DNA from: Istiophorus platypterus
Lineage: Eukaryota > Chordata > Actinopteri > Istiophoriformes > Istiophoridae
Assembly: GCA_016859345.1 (NCBI GenBank)
Contig: CM029121.1
Location: 9,530,911 to 9,594,910, forward strand
Direction: 5' to 3'
Length of the DNA: 64,000 nt
Of this stretch, positions 42,461 to 54,780 are shown one piece after another; within the stretch, counting starts at the first letter, position 1; each line of letters opens with the position of its first letter. Position numbers and translations under genes: made by a program. The notes beneath the pieces are model-generated. The model saw nothing but the letters and a program-made list of their open reading frames with translations. It searched no databases and had not been told where the DNA came from.

Positions 42461-42466
42461 TATAAG
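42461..42466 (+). promoter_or_regulatory. cry1: TATA-like box of cry1 (candidate)
   Basis: TATAAG, followed 12 bp later by a CCAAT. The CCAAT lies downstream rather than upstream, so the pair is not a textbook arrangement. Confidence is low without transcript data. Confidence 0.3.
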
Positions 42467-43159
42467 GGCCGACCCCGGCCAATCCGAGCGAGCCGTTCGT
42501 CCCCGTGGGCGGAGACGCGTGGAAACGGAGAGGACGTGTGGCATGGCCGCCGAGTTCACCGGGCGCTGAAGTCTCTGTGCGACGTTTGAGCCGTTTCAGG
42601 GGTCGAGTCGAGAAATTCCGTGGATTGAAGCTACGCGTGGAAACAAAACGGAAATAGTCCGCGCGTTTGTAGTTTTTTTTTGCGTGACCCAGTAACCCGC
42701 GTTACGTGGGCTTCACCCGCGCCTCCTCGTGCCACAGTTGGCGACAGTTAAATAACTTGAACGTCGCCGGGGTCGGAGATCGGCTTCGTCCTTTTTCACT
42801 AATTTCTATAGATGTTTTCACTTGGTCGCGGCCGCTGAGCGAGAACCAGGGTCGCGCCGTGTTTTCCGCGTCCCCCCGCCGGCCCCCGCCGTCCACACAT
42901 GCCGCCGCTGGCGGTCAGGAGACCCCGCTCACCGGACCCGGTCCCGGAGCAAGGTTGAGGTCACGCATCGCGACGCTTCCCGCGAATCCGACCTCCAGGT
43001 TAAATAAACCACTACTTCGACCTCGGATGTTAATGGACACTTGACTTATTCTGCTACAAAACACGCGAGAGGGCGTCTTTTTGTTGTTGTTGTTGTTTTG
43101 GGCGAACCCTTCCCACTTTCCGACCCCCATTCGGGGACAAATAGAGGAAGGAGGGCGAA

Positions 43160-46100
43160 ATGGTGGTCAACACCGTCCACTGGTTCAGGAAGGGACTGCG
43201 GCTGCACGACAACCCGTCTCTGAGGGACTCTATCCGGGGAGCGGACACCCTGCGCTGCATCTACATCTTGGACCCCTGGTTCGCAGGGGCTTCCAACGTG
43301 GGCATCAACAGGTGGAGGTAAGGGGAGGCGCAGGGGGTCCGAGCTGGTAGGATGTGGGTGGAGGGTTTGACAGTCAATGCATCGTCACTCGACCTCAAAC
43401 CTAGATCTTGTGAACATGAATTAGACTCTTACAGATGACCCATCCAGCGATCTCATACTCTTACTTTATTTACCACCTAGTTTTTCAGTCCAGATGTGCC
43501 ACACGCTCACATTTATGGTCAAATCCTGTGCATTCCTTGCATAGGTTCGTTTTAAATGCAGTAAAATTAGACATCAAAGGGTATTAGTGAAACGAAATGT
43601 GTGGGTTGGTGTTAATGTTACTGGAGTGGGCCTACGTTATTGGAAAAATTACAGTTGATCAGTTCAGTTAGGCCACTGCAAATGACAACTGACTCCATGG
43701 TTGCTTGCAAAATCTGTCTCTTAATAGAAAATGACTGTATATATTTACATTATATGGTGCCTCCTCAGTGTAGTCAAAAATGATGAACACTGTTTAGGTC
43801 ATCCACAGTGCACAATTGCACATGTTTAGTAACATTTCCTTGGGAAAAGATTGTCACTTGAGAATTTGGGCAGCGCTACAAAACAGGTGAGATTGCATTG
43901 CTCTAGATAGTGTATAATAGTAAATGAATTTGGGCAAAGCCTGTATTACCACTGACATGGTCACCCCCTTGAGTTGCAAACATGCAACTAAAACATGGAG
44001 AAAAATTGTGGAGAACCCTGCTGAAACCCAAATTATTTGTAGTTCAAAAGACAGAAAAATTAGATGCAAAAAAAATTTCCAGCATGATTTCAAACTGCCA
44101 GAGTATAAAGGAAGGAGAAGCAGTGCAAAAGGATTCTTTCTAATGGGCTGTGTAATCTTAGCAATCCCAGCATGCAATCTTCGGAATGAAACCTCTCATA
44201 AAATGTCAATATTTTTACAAGCCTGTCCACAGACTGCCAGAATTAATTCATTTGAAATACTCATCATTAGACTGAAAATCCTGCTTTTAAAATAGAACCA
44301 AATGTCTAAGATACCTTGAGTCTTTGTTCTGTATGAACAAATATTCATTTAGATATTTCCTGTGAAGCCAAACAATGACTCACACTTTAATAAATACTCT
44401 GTTAATGTGTGCAAATGACAATTATTGGATAATTATCACAGATTCAAAGAAGATCTGTAGTTATTAGATTTATATGTTTAGGCTAATAATGCATACAGTC
44501 GGTTTGCTATTGTCTGCCAGCATTAGACTGAAAATCCTGCTTTTAAAATAGAACCAAATGTCAAAGATACCTTGAGACTTTGTTTATTAGCACTGCCCAA
44601 GTGTCAATGTACATGGACATCAAGAAACTTATTATTTATTTTTTCAGTATTTATCTTAGCTGTGGTACGGGGGTAGTATCACAAGAAATACTGAGGGCTA
44701 TTAAAATCAAGAAAGCGGTTTGCCATAGTCTGCTCAGTGCATCCTGGCTTTTTACATTACATTACATTACATGGCTTTTTACAAGGCCAAGCCAGGATGT
44801 GTAGGTTTGACTATTTCAAGCCAGGTGCAAGTAATTCTGAAACATGTGTGTTCATGGTTTTCTTCAAAAGATGTTGTGAGTCAAGCACACATTTACTGAT
44901 GCTGAAATGGAGAGCCCACATGGGCCATACGTCACACCAAATATGTCACTTTAATTTGTTGCCAGTCCTAAATTTTCCAGTCAAGTTTGTTCTGTATGAA
45001 CAGATATTCATTTAGATATTTTCTGAGAAGCCTTAACTTTGACTTACACTTTAATAAATACTCTGTTAATGTGTGCAAATGACAATTATAGGATAATTAT
45101 CACAGATTCAGACAAGATCTGTAGTTGTTAGATTTATATGTTTAGGCTAATAATGCATTCAGTTGGTTCAGTTGCTATTGGCTGCCACACCTTTTCTTAC
45201 TCCTTTTATAATAGTGACCATGTTTCCTTTCTTGCAAATAATATGCTTCACTTAATCGTAAACCCCCAAAAATGTTGCTGCCATAAAAACGCTGAAACAT
45301 GACATTATTTAGCGATAGTCTTAAGCAAATCAACAACAGAAACACAGCGTTTCATTGTAATTTAATCCATTACCACCATTTGGGTTTGTGAAACCTGTGT
45401 CATAATGGGTTCTTAGGGGTTAATTGACAATAACAGCTATATATTAATATGCCACTTAGTCATCATTCTTATTACTTAACTACTTGCTACATAAGCTGTG
45501 TAGTGTTAACAGAATACAAAACAGAATAATAATTTTACAGTTTTTACAGTCTCTTCATCATTAATACTGTTGTTTACAAGAGCCCCACAATTTTTAAGAC
45601 AGCTTATATTCATCCAAGCATTAAGTTATTCGGTAGATAAGGACACCCAAACATCAATATCACAGCTTAGTGGGAAGGCAGCAGTTGTTATTATCCTGAC
45701 CTTTAGTTTTCAGGTATTATCTTGCATTTAAGATCCAATAAACAATAATAAAAGGAGGATTTCATAGCAAAGCCCTGCTTTGTTTGAATTTGTAATAGAT
45801 TCTTGATACTCAACTGTTACAAAAAAAATGCATGGCCTGTTTTGAGCAAGTTCAGATTTGTTGTTATTGTGCCAGTTGCCCTACAGAGAAAAAGTTTGAT
45901 TTAAATTAAAGAATATATCGTATACAGTACTGGTCAAGAGTTTAGAACAATCCCATTTTTACCAGTCTTTGATTGAATTTTCATGAAAGTAAATTAAGCC
46001 TTGAAAGTTAATGCAAACAATTCCTACAGGTCCCCCAACATCTGTTGATGACTTACAAACCCTCTGTCTGTACAAAGACAGTTTTGGAACAGACTGTGTT

Positions 46101-49100
46101 ACTACACCCTCTGATGCATTGTTAGGACAATACTGCACAGAAGGAAGTAGTACTGTATGCTGCTGTAGGAATGGTGAGAAAAAGACAAGTAAGAAAGAAA
46201 GACAGACTGGTCGTTGAGGGGTTCATCATAAAACCTATAACATTTGAAGAACAGAACTAGACGGTGGCATCACATGCTGGAAGAACTGCACAGTCTCCAG
46301 ACTTAAACACCATGGAGCTGGCTTGTGATGAACTAGACAGGTGGAAGACGCCTGCAACTGCAACACATTTGTGGTAATTTCTACAAGAGTTGGAACAAAA
46401 TTTCCAAACAATGTTTTGATTCCAATGTAGAAAATAAAAATTTAGATTAAATTCAGGATTTGAGATTCTATGATTCCTATTTTTTTTTCATTGAATCTTC
46501 ATGATTTATTCGTTCTCTGCTTTAATTTCAGTTAACACTGAGACATTTGACGATGTAAATTTCAGTAACAACTAGAAAAATGGAGGCGTTCTAGAAGGTT
46601 TGACTGGTAGTGTACGCAAAAGCTTTATTTGTTTTTCTGCTTCTTACTTTAGTAAATGTTAGGAAGTTACCACACTGACAGAGGGTTTATTCTCTGTTGT
46701 GTTAAGCACTGCCGCCTGGTTGCTAGTAACATTTTATAGGTGCAATTTATAGTGGTCTGCATGTCTACAAAAACTTCACCAGAAGAGGGTTGTCTGTTCA
46801 CACAAAAACACCTGAATCTTCATACACTCTAGGTTTATGTGAGCTTTTGGTTCTGTAGTCTATATAATGTGCATTCAGAGTATTCAGACCCCTTCACTTT
46901 TTTCACATTTTGTTATGTTGCTGCTATATGCTAAAATAAAAGAATCCCCCCTCAATCTACATTCAACATCCCATAATAAAGAAATCTGTGCAAATTTTAG
47001 AAATCTATGCAAATCTATTGAAAAAAAAAGGAAAAAACGAAATATGAAGCTTACCCTTTGATAAGATACTTGAAATATAATTACGGTAGTTGCGATTGGT
47101 CTTAATCGTCTTTGAGATGTTTCTAAACCTTGATTGGTGTCCACCCCTAGTAAATGCAATTGTTTTGAAATGATTTGGAAAGATACACATCTGTCTATAT
47201 AATCTCTCAACTGATAATGCATATAAGAGCAAAAACAAAGCCATGAGGTGGAAGGAACTGCCTGCAGAATTCAGAGACAGGATTGTGGCAAGGCACAGAT
47301 CTAGGGAAGGCTGTAAAAACTTTCTGCTGCATTGAAGGTTCCCAAGCGCACAGTGGTCTCTAGAAACAACAACTAGGATTCTTCTTAGAGCTGGCAGCCA
47401 AGCCAAACTGAGTAGTAGGAGGAGAAGGGCCTTAGAAGAAGGTGACCAAGAACAGTATTATTGGTTCTAGTTAGAACGGAGGCCAAAATATTCAGTCTTG
47501 GTTTCATCAGACCAGAGAATCTTATTTCTTATACTCTGAGTCTTTTGAGTTCTGAGGTGCTTTTGTGCAAACTTTCACTGATCTTTTATCAAAAATGCAT
47601 AATACTTATTTCTGCAGTGCATTTTAATGACATAGAGTCGATGTACATCCAGGTAAATGAAGGCATATTAATAGTAGACAGTGTAATATTTTATTATAAG
47701 CCAAATATGTTTTGTCTGTAACCACAGTCAGTACATTTTTGGCTAAACCACTGGTTGAAATTTTCAGTTGTATGGGTTTCGTGCAGTTTTGAATTTGGTC
47801 TAAATAGTACATTGCCAAAATAATCGTAACTGTGCAATAACTGTAGTAGCCAACTTTAACACTGGTGATTGTTAACTCGGTTATTCTTGAGAGCTGTGGT
47901 TTAATCATTTACCTTTTGTAATGAAGTGGTACTTAATAGGGGTGTTTGTATGGATATTAACTTGTCGTCTTGTTCTTCTAGTGGCCTAAATTAAATCTAG
48001 ATTTATAACTTGATGGATTTTATAATGTCATCATAACTTTTTTTTTGTTTGTTTTTCTTTTAAGAACTGCATTGTTGAGACTATTAATTACATTGAATAT
48101 ACAGTTAGGTTCATAAGTATTTGGACAGTGACACACCTTTTTTGGGGTTTCACAAAAAATTTCTATTAACCATAACCAGGAATTACAGCCATTTTTATAC
48201 ATCATCCCTCTTTTTCATTTATTGACACTATTGATAAACAGCTTATTTGGTTTCTGTTTGGATGGTTAATTTCATCTACAAAAGATACACATTTTGTGTT
48301 GTTTTACTGATCACCTGTCACATGCTAACTAACAGTCTGAGGTTCCAACTCTTACTAAAGTAACAGTTGTTTGTCTAACCCGCTTTATCTTGAAGTACAA
48401 TCAGGGGTCTCAGCTACACCTGTGATTAGTGGTCTCATGATTGCAATTTGTGCAGCCCTGGTCTCTGTTAGGAGGTTTTCTGTGTATTCAATAAATTGTT
48501 CCTTCTTTCTGTCTGGTCCCAGGTTTTTGTTGCATTGTTTAGAAGACTTGGATGCCAGCCTGCGCAAACTCAACTCCCGTTTGTTTGTCATCAGAGGCCA
48601 GCCAACAGATGTCTTCCCTCGTCTTTTTAAGGTACCAGCGATTAGATTATCACCTAATTATAATTTTTTGGTAATGATATTTACATCAGACATAATATTT
48701 TAACATAAACTCTGTTGTCTCAGGTTTCACCTCTGTCAGTCCACCTTTTACATTCATTTCTTTTCAAAATTATACAAAATTACTAAAGTGCATGTGTGTG
48801 TCCTATATATCACATTTTTCCTCAGGAATGGCAGATCACCCGTTTATCTTATGAATATGACTCTGAGCCGTTTGGCAAGGAACGTGATGCTGCCATCCAA
48901 AAACTCGCCAATGAGGCTGCAGTAGAGGTCATAGTGCGGATTTCACACACCCTCTATGATCTGGACAAGTGAGTATTCAGTATTTGGTTGAAACAAATGT
49001 CGTATACTGACAAAACAATGTGGATTGTGACTGCCTGCTCTGTGTGTATGTGTTTTGTTTTTACTGATTCCCTTTAAAAAAAAAATTCTCTTCTAAAGGA

Positions 49101-52100
49101 TCATAGAACTCAATGGTGGTCAGCCTCCTCTTACATATAAGCGCTTCCAGGCCCTCATCAACCGAATGGAGACTGTAGATATGCCTACAGAGACAATCAC
49201 ATCTGAGGTCATTAAACAATGTGCCACACCAACCGGAGAAGACCACGATGACAAGTTTGGAGTGCCCTCTTTAGAAGAGCTTGGTAAGTTTTAAGTATGT
49301 ATATGTTGTGTGCATGATACACTTGTTTTGGTAGACATATACAAATGCAAACCAGCACAGTCTTGAACTTGAAACAGTTTTTGAATGACTGCCTGTATAT
49401 TTTCATTTCCAGGTTTTGAGACAGAGGGTCTGACCACAGCAGTATGGCCAGGTGGAGAAACAGAAGCCCTAATGAGGCTTGAGCGGCATCTGGAGAGGAA
49501 GGTAAAAAGGCATTTTACTACACAGTGTATGCACAAAATGAGAAATGAATGCACTTAATATTAACTCGGACTTTAGCTCATCAAACACATGGACCAATGG
49601 TTGAATTTTTACTATCACGCTAACTTTGCGTAGCAGTGATTATAAACATAAAGAAAATATAAACATTGAGCCCAGAGAGGTTTTTTTTTTTTTAGATTTA
49701 TAGTATTTATCCAATACTGACTGAATTAAGATAATCAGATTGAAGTTAACCATTGCTCTTTACAAAAGGATAACTTTGTGTGTGTACAGAGGATATACAG
49801 TCCTGTAGAACTTTCTTTGCACTAAAGTTAATTATTTACTTGGCTGGAACTCCAGGCTGTGCTTTTTTTTTTCTTTTCAAATGATTCTTTTGTTCTAAGA
49901 TATTGCCATAATATTATATTTGATCTATCATTGTATGTTAATAATGTGTGCCAGCATTGAATTTACAATAGTAGTTTAATAAAGGCAAGACAAAAACGTC
50001 TCACAAAACATGACATTATTTAGACTATTCTATATTACTTAATTAAAATTTGGTCACATCACAATACATCCCCTGACTTATTACTGAACTTGTTACTAGA
50101 TGGAGCAGGATGTAAAACAGGCACATTTTTAACTTTTGGATACCATTCAGCCAACAATGAAACCATAATGGTGTGGTTCCTCAACAGAAGAACAGAAAAA
50201 ATAAGCCTCAATATATTTAGGAACTGAATTTGAAGACACCCTGTTCATTTTACAAACTGATAAACTCCACTGGTTGTATGTTATGTCACCATCAACAGCA
50301 TCTTTGTTATTTCACCTCTTTTGAGTGTCAAGTTTTGAGGCCTGAGACTCAAAATATATCTTATTTGATGTCCGTCATTTATTTAGGTCCAAATTTTCAG
50401 TTCCATTATTTTTACAAAAGTTGACTGACGATGGTTTTACAGGCATGGGTGGCAAACTTTGAGCGTCCACGTATGAACGCTAACTCCCTGCTGGCCAGTC
50501 CCACAGGGCTCAGCCCCTACCTGCGCTTTGGATGTCTTTCCTGTCGGCTCTTCTACTTCAAACTTACTGATCTGTACAGGAAGGTACGAATGAACACAGA
50601 CATGGACCAATACAAGGAATTTGTATTTGGAATATGCTGTTTTATGTTTGTTTGTTTGTTGGTTTTTAAATAATGTTTTGTTTTTACTCAAATTATCTTT
50701 AGTTAGATGTGAGATGCATCATCCTAGGCAGTACACTTTAATATAGAAATTTTAATGTCTGTCATTTTCATCTTGATGACATGATCACTTTCAACCTACA
50801 ACCTTTTTATTTTTAAAGTAAGAGAGAAGAGATATTTTGTGTAATGGTGAAGGGATCAAACTTAAAACAAAACTGGATTTTAAGTTATGTTACCTTTGTG
50901 TTTTCTATTCCATCAGGTAAAAAAAAACAGTACCCCACCGCTTTCCTTGTATGGGCAGCTCTTGTGGAGGGAGTTCTTCTATACAACGGCCACCAACAAC
51001 CCCTGCTTTGACAAAATGGAGGGAAACCCTGTTTGTGTCCAGATCCCCTGGGACAGAAACCCAGAGGCGCTGGCCAAGTGGGCAGAGGGACAGACGGGCT
51101 TTCCCTGGATTGACGCCATTATGACCCAGCTAAGGCATGAAGGGTGGATCCATCATTTGGCGAGGCACGCTGTGGCCTGCTTCCTAACCAGAGGAGACCT
51201 CTGGATCAGCTGGGAGGAAGGCATGAAGGTGAGAACTGATACAAGAGATCAGTCATTTAGGTGCATGGAGTAATTAAAAGAAAAGTTAAATGAAGTAAAT
51301 GAAGCTACCCATCTGCTGTAATAATGCTTCTTGCTCTGAGCAGCATTACTTACCATGCATTGTCTCAACACTGTCTTTGTCCGGTGCAGGTCTTTGAAGA
51401 GCTGCTGTTGGATGCAGACTGGAGTGTTAATGCTGGCAGCTGGATGTGGCTCTCATGCAGTTCATTTTTCCAGCAGTTTTTCCACTGCTACTGCCCTGTG
51501 GGATTTGGACGAAGAACAGACCCAAATGGCGACTACATACGGTCAGTCAGTACTTTCATCTGCATGACATGAATTAAATTAAAAAAAAAAAAAAAAAAAA
51601 AAGGCATCGCATTTCATAAGATGTGTTTTGAGTTCCTGTGACCCCTGCAGTCATTTCCCATGGAGAAAGACTATCTCATGGTCAGCTTGTGCTTTCCTGT
51701 AGCCTCACATGGGGGGAATGATTTGTCATGGTTGCATCAGGACTCCCAAAATGGAATAAAACTGCTTAAAATTTTGCGTAAATATTTTGTATTTGTGAGA
51801 ATGTGGTCCATCCACCTCACACCACCGAGGCACTTTTAAATTTGAAACGGGATACAGTCATTTTACAGTAATTGTTAAATGGCAATGAAAATTGCTTGAC
51901 TTTATGTCCAATGTCAGTATTAATCACCAAAAAAAAAATTTCACTCAATATTAAGGTGGTTTTACACCAGCTAATCTAATACGGCACATCTTAAACAAGG
52001 CTTTCACACATTTCTGCAATGTGCTACATTATCCTACTTTAGCTTTATTATGTTCTATGCATTTTACATTCCACATCTGTTTTTATTCTTTTCTTCCTCT

Positions 52101-54780
52101 GCCCCCAGGCGTTATTTGCCCATATTGAGGGGCTTTCCAGCCAAATACATCTATGATCCCTGGAATGCCCCAGAGGAAGTGCAGAGGGCAGCCAAGTGTG
52201 TTATTGGCGTGCAGTACCCTAAGCCCATGGTGAACCATGCTGAGGGTAGCCGCAGCAACATAGAGCGAATGAAGCAAATTTACCAGCGGCTTTCCTGCTA
52301 CAGGGGACTGGGTAGGTACATGACTTGGATCTTCTCATATTGATTTTACTGTATTTTGTTAATATCTAAAACACTACCTATATTTATAGAGATTAACACT
52401 GGTCAGCGAAAAATAATACCAGCCCACAATACCAGCATTCCATATACAGCCTGAGTTATGTGATCTAACCCCATATATCACAGTGATGGACAGTAGATCT
52501 AAAAGCTAACATGCTATTTGCTTCAGAGCAATTGCTTTGCCTGACAAATGCACAGCACACAATATTGCATTAGAAAACACAACAACTGAATAAAACACAA
52601 CTGTTGTGTGATGATGAAGGGCATTTGACAGAGATCATCCCTGAACAGCATGATGTTATCAGTATTTATAGCTTTCAGCTATTCATTGTTTGAGCCTCTG
52701 CATATAATTGCTGTGAAACGGTACTTTGTCCTCAGACCATGAAATTACTCTGATTTGAGTCGCCAGTAAAATCATAAAAGCATTATCACCAGTCAGCCAC
52801 TTTGGTGCTTTCACGATCAGGTTTATCATTGCACTCACTGTTTTAGTTGAACAGCCAGGATTTTATAAATTCACAGCATTGTGGCACTGGTAAATGTCCG
52901 CTAATCCATTAGCTTTGCTAAAAGTATCTACTGATGCAGTATCTGCCAAACATTCAAAATTTTTCCTGAGCTAGATTGTGGTCAGGCTAAAGAACCATTT
53001 TAACATCAAGCCAAAGAAGAAATTATTCTTTGTCATCATTTCACAAAGAAGTTTTGGAGTAAATTCAAATGCTTTGGTCCCATTGCAGGCCTGCTTGCAA
53101 CAGTTCCTGCCAATCCCAACAATGGTGCAAATGACAGTAAGGATGCAGGAGTCAACACAGGGACCAGTCAAGGTCCAGGAGGGCTCTCTGAAGACTCGTC
53201 CATTCAGGAGGGAATGTCTCAAACAGGTACGCAGGCTTTATGGTTCATATCTTTATTGGTTAAAATACATTTAAACTTTACAATACAGACAAGATACTCA
53301 CTCACATGTTATTAAATCAAAGTCATCACACTCATGGTTTAACACTTTCACAAGGCCAGGAACTGCTCTCCATGATGGAGACACCATCCCAGCTCCTCCA
53401 TGACATACTACACAAATCTTAAGCAGAAGCAATTATTGAAGCTTGATGCACCAAGGCTAAAAGGAATGAGAAATATAAATGCTAACAGTTTAAACAGTGT
53501 AATGCCATCCCAAAGCTGAAGGTCAACCAAAGCAGGGTGTTAAAACCCCAACAGACTCACGACTCACATCACCTACATGGAGTACATGTGCAAAGATCCC
53601 ATTGGGTACAACCACCTCACGTCTACACATGTGTGAACATTCTGTTGGATACCTATCCTAAACATTAACACATGTGGTACCTAGCACAAATTGTATATCT
53701 CAATACTTCTGTCCTAAGCTTTTAACAAACATTATCCTGTGTTGCACCCTGGCACACCGTTAGTAATCGCGATTTCGTGTTCGTTGGGTGTTTTGGGTCT
53801 TCCAGTATCAGATATCCTCGCCAAGGTGACCAAGCGGGGCTTGGTCCAAGTAACATTACCCCACCCACGGCTCTCCCTTCCTCATCCACAGCCATCCTGA
53901 AGCAACTTGATGGGTCTTTACCTACTCGCTGCTGTGATACCTGGCACGTTGTTTACGCTGCAGAGTGATTTACCTGTAAACCCTCTGTATCCCACCTTAG
54001 TGGGCTCACACCTCACTCACCACCCATTACTTTGGCCTTCTTCCACTAGCTCAACCTGTGTTGCCCACTTTCACTGGCGTCCTCATTGTGGTCCACTCAG
54101 GGAACTGTGAGTTCTAAGAGTATGATCTGTATGGAGACTTCTTACATCAGAATCATGTCTGGCCTTAGCGTTGTTGTGGTTTCTGGGAACTTCAGTTGCC
54201 TCCCCAGTCTGGTGCTGTTGCTAGCAGGCCAAAGGAGATGGTCCCCTGTGCCTTGTTGTAGCGAGCTGTAGTGCTGCTACCCAGGCCAGCCCTTCCACAA
54301 GACACTGCACCCACCAGCATCCTTGGCCCTTAGCAGTATGCATGGTCTCTGCTACCCTCCATTTCCATCCAATTCTGGCCTCAATACTGGTCTGACAGAC
54401 TTTTGAGTGGCAAGATTCTCTGTATAATAACAGAAGACTTGTGTTAACAAATTGACCATGAGGTGGGTTCTGGTTATGGGATATTGTGACTATTCACCGG
54501 AGGCTGTCTGTGCTCAATCTTGGGTGCTATGGAAACTGCTAATGGGGAGTGAGAAGCTGGACATCATCAGCTATGCTACAAATAAACAATGAATCATTGC
54601 TTACAGTGAGGGACCTGTGGAGAAACATAACATAATTTTAAATACTCTTGACATATGTTCTTCATCTTTTTTTTCTTTTTTTTTTTTTTAAATGCAGAAA
54701 GAGGACCATTGCCGCAGAAACGGCGACGTGAAGAAGCCCCATCTGAGAGCAGCTCTAAGTCCTGGAGGCAAAGAAAATAA
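43160..54780 (+). CDS. cry1: Cryptochrome 1, circadian transcriptional repressor (11 coding exons)
   Basis: Coding exons are 43160-43317, 48523-48631, 48826-48968, 49099-49283, 49413-49501, 50443-50583, 50917-51228, 51390-51541, 52109-52311, 53089-53226 and 54698-54780. They join in frame, all introns GT-AG, to 1713 nt (570 residues). The start has a good context (G at -3 and +4) and begins MVVNTVHWFRKGLRLHDNPS. The photolyase-homology region fills residues 1 to about 491: N-terminal antenna-like domain with phosphate-loop DPWFAGASNVG (38-48), then the FAD-binding helical domain. The electron-transfer tryptophans W320, W374 and W397, N393 opposite the flavin N5, and D387 are present. Known mammalian phosphosites S71, S247 and S280 are conserved. 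The PER/FBXL3-binding coiled coil lies at about 470-493 (NIERMKQIYQRLSCYRGLG). CRY represses CLOCK:BMAL1 with PER. The C-terminal tail is short (about 79 residues), Gly/Ser-rich, and ends in a basic KRRR cluster likely to aid nuclear import. It is plant-photolyase-like in fold but of the light-independent animal type. The teleost paralogue (cry1a or cry1b lineage) is not fixed; the tail differs from human. Confidence 0.95.
44264..45187 (+). repeat. Nested duplication in cry1 intron 1
   Basis: Two overlapping pairs of near-identical direct repeats are visible. Pair A is 44264-44327 and 44521-44583, sharing 'cattagactgaaaatcctgc'. Pair B is 44325-44519 and 44988-45187, sharing 'cactttaataaatactctgt' and 'tagatttatatgtttaggct'. 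The first A copy runs directly into the first B copy, and the second A copy begins right after the first B copy, so at least two duplication events are needed. No coding capacity. Divergence within each pair is low, so the events are fairly recent. Confidence 0.85.
45923..46615 (+). mobile_element. Degenerate Tc1-like transposon with inverted ends
   Basis: The left end 'tacagtactggtcaagagtt' (about 45923) is matched in inverted form by 'ctagaaggtttgactggtag' (about 46591-46610), with TA dinucleotides at both ends, as for Tc1/mariner. Inside, 46288-46340 still encodes the transposase block around the second catalytic acidic residue, QSPDLN then MEL and CDELD, followed by a stop. The element is internally deleted (about 690 bp against about 1.3-1.6 kb for a full copy) and cannot encode a working transposase. 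It lies in cry1 intron 1. A related copy is at 61630-62360. Confidence 0.8.
46868..47590 (+). mobile_element. Tc1-like transposon remnant (salmonid-type family)
   Basis: The start 'cattcagagtattcagaccc' with 'cattttgttatgttgctgct' matches the end of a widespread fish Tc1-like family. The part at 47250-47450 (motifs such as 'gacaggattgtggcaaggca' and 'tctagggaaggctgtaaaaa') matches the N-terminal, DNA-binding part of its transposase gene. The segment 47490-47570 ('tttcatcagaccagagaatc') is another transposase-region piece out of its normal order. Frameshifted and deleted; not functional. It is in cry1 intron 1. Confidence 0.75.
48098..48250 (+). mobile_element. DNA-transposon end fragment
   Basis: 'acagttaggttcataagtat' followed by 'ttggacagtgacacaccttt' is the characteristic terminus of a common fish DNA transposon. 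Only this end is recognisable, about 270 bp upstream of cry1 exon 2. The other end is not seen, so it is a truncated copy. Confidence 0.6.
51581..51602 (+). repeat. Poly-A run in cry1 intron 8
   Basis: A run of 22 A residues 40 bp after the exon 8 donor. It could be the tail of an old retroposed insertion or simple slippage; no retroposon body is recognised. Confidence 0.8.
53227..54697 (+). other. cry1: cry1 intron 10, with a GC-richer unexplained block
   Basis: Intron between the two tail exons. The part at about 53740-54420 is clearly richer in G+C than the other cry1 introns and holds several short open frames, none recognisable. It could be a fragment of an LTR element or other insertion. 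I see no terminal repeats to prove this. No alternative coding exon with a good splice context was recognised, but the tail of vertebrate CRY1 is variable and an extra exon cannot be excluded. Confidence 0.45.

Larger units (their letters stand above)
42020..43159 (+). promoter_or_regulatory. cry1: cry1 CpG-island promoter and 5' UTR
   Basis: GC and CpG density rise abruptly from about 42020 and stay high to the first cry1 exon. A TATA-like TATAAG lies at 42461-42466 and a CCAAT at 42479-42483. A short (TTG)n run at about 43082-43096 lies in the presumed 5' UTR. Circadian-type elements are listed separately. The 161-codon open frame at 42104-42589 inside the island has no recognisable domain and is best read as a by-product of high GC. 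The start site and any non-coding 5' exon cannot be placed from sequence alone. Confidence 0.65.

Noticed and set aside
42104..42589. 161-codon open frame upstream of cry1
   Set aside because: It lies wholly inside the CpG island, has no domain and is Ala/Arg/Gly/Ser-rich, as expected for chance frames in GC-rich DNA.
43792..43804. ROR/REV-ERB-like half-site 'tttaggtcat' in cry1 intron 1
   Set aside because: The AGGTCA core is present but the required A/T-rich 5' extension is only partly met; one half-site in a 5 kb intron is likely by chance.
46011..46217. 68-codon frame in the Tc1-like element
   Set aside because: It is not in the transposase frame and has no domain; the real transposase trace is the QSPDLN block further on, which is broken.
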